A DNA stretch of 8,555 bases from Candidatus Rokuibacteriota bacterium (GTDB taxonomy: Bacteria; Methylomirabilota; Methylomirabilia; Rokubacteriales; CSP1-6): the NCBI GenBank assembly GCA_016201575.1, contig JACQCN010000266.1, positions 1-8,555 on the forward strand, written 5' to 3'. This document shows, piece by piece, positions 5,809 to 8,555 of this stretch. Under the pieces are notes generated by a model. It made no database searches and had not been told where the DNA came from. It worked only from the letters and a program-made list of their open reading frames with translations. A program made the translations under genes and the position numbers. Position 1 is the first letter of the stretch. Each line of letters begins with the position of its first letter.

Positions 5809-6023
5809 GAAAATCCGTGGACGACGCAGGAGCGCGTCTACGCCGACACCCTCGCCGGGGCGGAGTACGCGGAGGCGGTCGGCTTCGACGCGGTGTGGCT
5901 CGCCGAGCACCACTTCTCCGAGTACGGCATCTGCCCCTGGATGAACTTCGGCGGGCTCGGCGACGACGCCGTGCGGGGCTGAGGCGGCGCTTCGCCGAGA
6001 AGGTCCTGCCGAGGTTCAGATAA
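5809..6023 (+). pseudogene. Internally deleted luciferase-like monooxygenase remnant
   Basis: Frame 5809-5937 reads like the N-terminal region of an LLM-class flavin monooxygenase: ENPWTTQERVYADTL, then VGFDAVWLAEHHFSEYG. At 5938 the text jumps to a sequence typical of the family's last ~30 residues (WMNFGGLGDDAV). That frame meets TGA at 5980-5982. The natural C-terminus, LRRRFAEKVLPRFR, continues in a second frame and ends at TAA 6021-6023. So roughly 250-300 residues of a ~350-residue enzyme are deleted and a frameshift follows. No start codon or ribosome site is evident at the left end, which abuts the promoter of the opposite-strand AOR operon. It cannot encode an active enzyme. The family call rests on motifs recalled from memory. 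Confidence 0.7.
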
Positions 6024-6188
6024 TCCCCGCCCGGGCTGTCCGAGGTCGCCGCAGTCTTCCTGAAGCTCGGCATCATCGGCTTCGGCGGGCCGGCGGCCCA
6101 CGTCGCGCTCATGCAGAGCGAGGTGGTCGACCGCCGGCGCTGGCTCACGCGCGAGCGCTTCCTGGACCTCCTCGGCGCCACCAACCTG
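6024..6188 (+). pseudogene. 3'-truncated chromate transporter (ChrA/CHR family) remnant
   Basis: From 6024, in the same frame as the preceding remnant and directly after its TAA, about 55 codons match the start of CHR-family transporters: SPPGLSEVAAVFLKLG, then IIGFGGPAAHVALM, EVVDRRRWLTRERFLDLLGATNL. Family members are inner-membrane proteins of about 390 residues that carry chromate or related anions. Here similarity stops at 6188, and a hairpin belonging to the opposite-strand gene begins 11 nt later. No start codon precedes the matching segment, and only the first membrane segment and its GFGGP motif remain. It is a dead fragment, adjoining the monooxygenase relic as if both came from one decayed gene pair. 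Confidence 0.72.
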
Positions 6189-6199
6189 AGGGGGGCGGT

Positions 6200-6226
6200 T
6201 CGGAAGGGGGCAGAGCCCCCCTCCGA
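6200..6226 (-). terminator. Terminator-like hairpin after the single-domain response regulator
   Basis: Arms 6200-6211 and 6215-6226 form a 12-bp stem with a 3-nt AGA loop (UCU in minus-strand RNA), beginning 2 nt after the stop at 6229. Position 6205/6221 is A-C in plus sense but G-U in minus-strand RNA, which fits the regulator's direction. Its 5' arm (TCGGAGGGGGGC on the minus strand) is identical to that after the AOR operon at 1248-1277. No U-tract follows. Confidence 0.6.
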
Positions 6227-6228
6227 GT

Positions 6229-6627
6229 TTATGCGAGATGCTCGTGGATCACCGCCATGAAGGTGGCGATGTCGAGCGGCTTGGCCAGGAAGCCTTCGCA
6301 CCCCGAGGCGAACGCCAGCTCGCGTCCCGCCGGGAGCGCGCAGCCGCTCACCGCGACGACGGGCACGTGCTCGGTCAGGGGATCGGCCTTGATCCGGCGG
6401 GTCGCCTCGAAGCCGTCGAGGACCGGCATGTCCAGGTCCATCAGCACCAGGTCGGGAGTCGTCTCGCGGGCGAGCGTCACCGCCTCCAGCCCGTTGCACG
6501 CGGTCACGATCCGGACCGGCAGGCGGGCCGTCTGCACCAGGGAGCGCACGAGCTGCCGGCAATCCGCGCGGTCGTCCACGACGAGCAGCGTCTTCCGCCG
6601 CATGAGAGACGACAGCCGGAGCAACAT
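6229..6627 (-). CDS. Single-domain response regulator (CheY/Spo0F-like)
   Basis: The 132-residue protein is one receiver domain with no output domain. Key residues are present: acidic pair D18/D19 in LLVVDD, phospho-acceptor D64 in VLMDLDMP, S94 in place of Thr in VAVSG, and K116 in FLAKPLD. It should be phosphorylated by a histidine kinase and act through protein contact, as a relay or an effector of a target complex. The ATG at 6627 gives an 8-residue lead before a second ATG at 6603 (MRRKTLLVVDD), which starts more typically. Neither has a convincing ribosome site. It lies 113 nt after the MacB-type permease on the same strand. A hairpin lies between them, so it may be a separate unit. No kinase is nearby, so its pathway is unknown. 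Confidence 0.88.
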   Translation of the reverse strand: MLLRLSSLMRRKTLLVVDDRADCRQLVRSLVQTARLPVRIVTACNGLEAVTLARETTPDLVLMDLDMPVLDGFEATRRIKADPLTEHVPVVAVSGCALPAGRELAFASGCEGFLAKPLDIATFMAVIHEHLA

Positions 6628-6695
6628 CGGTGCCGGCCGCCGGCGGCGGAAAGCGCTGAATCTCCGCGGGTGAGAGCGGCCGGTGAGTCACGAGC

Positions 6696-6714
6696 CCGAC
6701 ACCCGCGGCGTCGG
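6696..6714 (-). terminator. Hairpin after the MacB-type permease
   Basis: Arms 6696-6703 and 6707-6714 form an 8-bp stem with a 3-nt loop, 26 nt after the permease stop. Position 6701/6709 is A-C in plus sense but pairs as G-U in minus-strand RNA. No U-tract follows. It is a candidate 3' end of the ABC transporter transcript. Confidence 0.4.
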
Positions 6715-6740
6715 AGTGTCACGGCGCCGACGGCGGCGCG

Positions 6741-7973
6741 CTACTCGTAGCGGAGGGCGTTGATCGGGTCGAGCCGCGAGGCCTTCCAGGCGGGGTAGAA
6801 GCCGAAGAAGACGCCGACGGCGGAGGCGAACGCGAAGGCCAGCGGGACGGCGCCGGCCTGGATCACCGTGGACCAGTCGGCGAGGTACGAGACGGCGCGC
6901 GCCGAGCCGACGCCGACGACCACGCCGACCACGCCCCCGATCAGGGAGAGGATCACGGCCTCGATCAGGAACTGCGAGAGGATGTCCTTGCCGCGGGCGC
7001 CGATGGCCATGCGGAGCCCGATCTCCCGCGTCCGCTCCGTCACCGACACCAGCATGATGTTCATGATCCCGATGCCGCCGACCATGAGCGAGACCGCGGC
7101 GATCGCGTAGAGGAGGTTGGTCATCACCCGCGCCGCCCGCTCCTGGGTGGCGAGGAGGTCCTCGAGGTTCCGGGTCGAGAAGTCGTCGTCCTGGTCCGGC
7201 TGGAGCCGGTGCCGCTGCCGCAGGAGCGCGCGGATGTCCGTCTCGGCCTGCCGCATGTCCTCGCCCGCGCGCACCTTGACGGAGATCGAGCTGACGGCGC
7301 GGGCGTTGGCCTGGCTCACGCCCATCACCTTCTTCTTGGCCGTGCTGAGGGGGATCAGCACGATGTCGTCCTGGTCGGTGCCCCAGCTCGACTGGCCCTT
7401 GCGGTCGAGGACGCCGGTGACCGTGAAGGGCACGTTCCGGATCCGGATGATCTGCCCGATGGGATCCGTGCCGCCGAAGAGGTTCTCCACGACCGTCTGG
7501 CCGACGAGGGCCACCTTGGTGGCGCCGTCCAGGTCCTCCGGGCCGAAGTACTTGCCCGCCACCGCCGGCCACTCGCGCGCGACCTCGTAGTCGGGCGTCA
7601 CGCCCTGGACCGTCGTCGACCAGTTCTGGTTGCCGTACACGATCTGGCCGGCGCCCCGGATCACCGGCGCCGCGACGAGCACGGACGGGACCTCGCGGGC
7701 GACCGCGGCCGCGTCGTCCTCGGTGATCGACAGCTGCGTGCCGCTGCCGAGCCGGATGCCCCCCGAGTGGAGGCTGCCGGACAGGATGACGACCAGGTTC
7801 GACCCGAGGCTCCGGATCTGCTCGGCGATGCGCTGCTGGGCGCCCGCGCCAATGGCGCCGCTCGCGATGAAGGCGCCCACGCCGATGATGATCCCGAGCA
7901 TCGCCAGGCCCGTGCGCAGCGTGTTGGCGCGGAGGGCCCGGAGCGCGATCTTGGCGCTGGCCAGGAGCTTCAC
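6741..7973 (-). CDS. MacB-type ABC transporter permease
   Basis: The 410-residue protein has the MacB topology. TM1 is about 21-41, then a large periplasmic MacB_PCD domain (about 42-280), then three segments (about 284-310, 335-357 and 372-394) in the FtsX-like domain. The signature VTERTREIGLRMAIGA lies at 311-326, and the end is WKASRLDPINALRYE, both typical. Such permeases work with a LolD/MacB-like ATPase and often a MacA-type adaptor in mechanotransmission: export of antibiotics, peptides or lipoproteins, or stress-linked functions. This is the split form without a fused ATPase. It starts at GTG 7973-7971, overlapping the ATPase stop by 4 nt (GTGA). The ATPase upstream is truncated, so the locus as assembled may lack a working motor. 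No adaptor gene is visible. The substrate is unknown. Confidence 0.92.
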   Translation of the reverse strand: MKLLASAKIALRALRANTLRTGLAMLGIIIGVGAFIASGAIGAGAQQRIAEQIRSLGSNLVVILSGSLHSGGIRLGSGTQLSITEDDAAAVAREVPSVLVAAPVIRGAGQIVYGNQNWSTTVQGVTPDYEVAREWPAVAGKYFGPEDLDGATKVALVGQTVVENLFGGTDPIGQIIRIRNVPFTVTGVLDRKGQSSWGTDQDDIVLIPLSTAKKKVMGVSQANARAVSSISVKVRAGEDMRQAETDIRALLRQRHRLQPDQDDDFSTRNLEDLLATQERAARVMTNLLYAIAAVSLMVGGIGIMNIMLVSVTERTREIGLRMAIGARGKDILSQFLIEAVILSLIGGVVGVVVGVGSARAVSYLADWSTVIQAGAVPLAFAFASAVGVFFGFYPAWKASRLDPINALRYE

Positions 7974-8416
7974 GGCTCGTCGCCTTCCGGCCGGGCGGCC
8001 AGCACCTCCTGGGCGTCGCGCCGCCCCGTGACGGGCTGGTCGCGCAGGAGCCGCCCGTCGCGGAAGGCGAGCACGCGCGTGGCGTACTCGGCGATGTCGG
8101 TCTCATGGGTCACGAGCACGACGGTCATGCCCTGGCGGTTCATCTGCTGGAAGATGGCCATGATCTCGACGCTCGTGCGCGTGTCGAGGTTCCCCGTGGG
8201 CTCGTCGGCCAGGATCAGGGCGGGCTCGTTGACGAGGGCCCGCGCGATCGCCACCCGCTGCTGCTGGCCGCCCGAGAGCTGGTTCGGCAGGTGGTCCTCG
8301 ACCGGCGCGAGGCCGACGGCGGCCAGAACGCGGCGCGCGCGGACGTAGGGATCCTCCCGCCGCGCCGGGCCGTACATCAGGGGCAAGGCGACGTTCTCGA
8401 GCGCTGTCGTCCGGGC
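7970..8416 (-). pseudogene. LolD/MacB-type ABC ATPase lacking its N-terminal half
   Basis: From about 8416 down to the TGA at 7970 the product reads as the C-terminal part of a MacB/LolD ATPase. It has [16 protein letters not shown], signature [15 protein letters not shown], Walker B LILADEP followed by TGNLD (D-loop), and the H-loop histidine in LVTH. Upstream of ARTTALENV the expected Q-loop and Walker A (about the first 100 residues) are absent. The frame stays open to a TTG at 8536, but the text is not ABC-like; the same bases read sensibly on the plus strand. Without Walker A it could not bind ATP normally. The permease follows by a GTGA overlap, so the intact ancestor was its partner. 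Either a rearrangement or a contig misjoin cut it. Confidence 0.8.
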
Positions 8417-8555
8417 GAAGCGCCGACGGTCGAGGAACGCAACCGCTGCCTGGCGGCGGTGCGTGCTTTTCTCGCCGAGCAGGTGGCCCCGTTGTTGGCG
8501 CCCGCCCTCCGCGCCGAGCCGGCACGTCCCCCGCAACTGGTGGGGGTCGGCGGCA
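8414..8555 (+). CDS. Fragment resembling Ppx/GppA exopolyphosphatase, running off the window
   Basis: The plus-strand frame from about 8414 to the window end is open for 47 codons. It reads [20 protein letters not shown], then [12 protein letters not shown], ending LVGVGG at the edge. A helix of this type followed by LVGVGGT is what I recall near the middle of Ppx/GppA phosphatases, where the Gly-rich loop helps form the phosphate site. Codon third positions are G/C-rich, as in real genes here. No start is present: the left side runs straight into the truncated ABC ATPase on the other strand. The gene would continue past 8555. The family call is tentative, since only a short stretch is available. 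Confidence 0.4.

Noticed and set aside
6688..8106. A 472-residue minus-strand open frame overlapping the permease and ATPase
   Set aside because: A shifted-frame shadow of the MacB-type permease, which has full-length family motifs in the other frame.
8417..8536. The TTG-started N-terminus that would complete the ABC ATPase to 188 residues
   Set aside because: Its text has no Walker A, Q-loop or other ABC feature, while the plus strand of the same bases reads as a plausible protein, so the extension is an artefact of an open frame.
1..8555. CRISPR array, tRNA/rRNA genes, insertion sequences or prophage genes
   Set aside because: I saw no regularly spaced repeats, no tRNA-like cloverleaf, no transposase or integrase motifs, and no terminal inverted repeats.

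Overview
The window is very GC-rich and has densely packed genes, several GTG starts and many 4-nt start/stop overlaps. Together with a tungsten-type aldehyde oxidoreductase set, a GYD protein, and luciferase-like monooxygenase and chromate transporter remnants, this suggests an uncultivated soil or subsurface bacterium, for example of the Rokubacteria/Methylomirabilota type. That assignment is inference from gene content and base composition; no phylogenetic marker is present.

Left part (1-1281): positions 1-237 hold no gene I can support. A plus-strand response regulator (238-1062) carries two receiver domains, the first of which has lost its phospho-acceptor aspartate. It is followed by a convergent intergenic stretch (1063-1281) with three hairpins and one duplicated half-hairpin.

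Centre (1282-5754, minus strand, transcribed right to left): a compact five-gene operon. From an extended -10 promoter and a strong ribosome binding site it reads GYD-domain protein, four-cluster ferredoxin subunit, FAD/NAD(P)H oxidoreductase, aldehyde:ferredoxin oxidoreductase (AOR) catalytic subunit, MoaD/ThiS-like sulfur carrier. The ferredoxin, flavoprotein and AOR subunits match in type the parts of an AorABC-like enzyme. In such an enzyme electrons from aldehyde oxidation pass from a W/Mo-bispterin site through Fe-S clusters to FAD and NAD(P)+, or run in reverse for acid reduction. The MoaD-like protein probably serves pterin-cofactor assembly. The GYD protein is an unexplained extra partner.

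Right-centre (5769-6228): a gene graveyard on the plus strand. It holds two ends of an internally deleted luciferase-like monooxygenase, followed directly by the first ~55 codons of a chromate transporter that stops at a hairpin.

Right part (6229-8555): minus-strand genes for a single-domain response regulator and a MacB-type ABC permease. The permease overlaps by 4 nt an ABC ATPase that is cut off upstream of its signature region, so Walker A and the Q-loop are absent. At the cut the reading switches to a plus-strand fragment resembling Ppx/GppA exopolyphosphatase that runs off the window. This junction is either a genomic rearrangement or an assembly chimera.

A cross-cutting observation: each of the four hairpins lying just after a terminal stop codon contains one wobble position, and in all four it is G-U only on the strand of the gene it follows. 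This supports them as RNA-level 3' end structures despite the lack of U-tracts.
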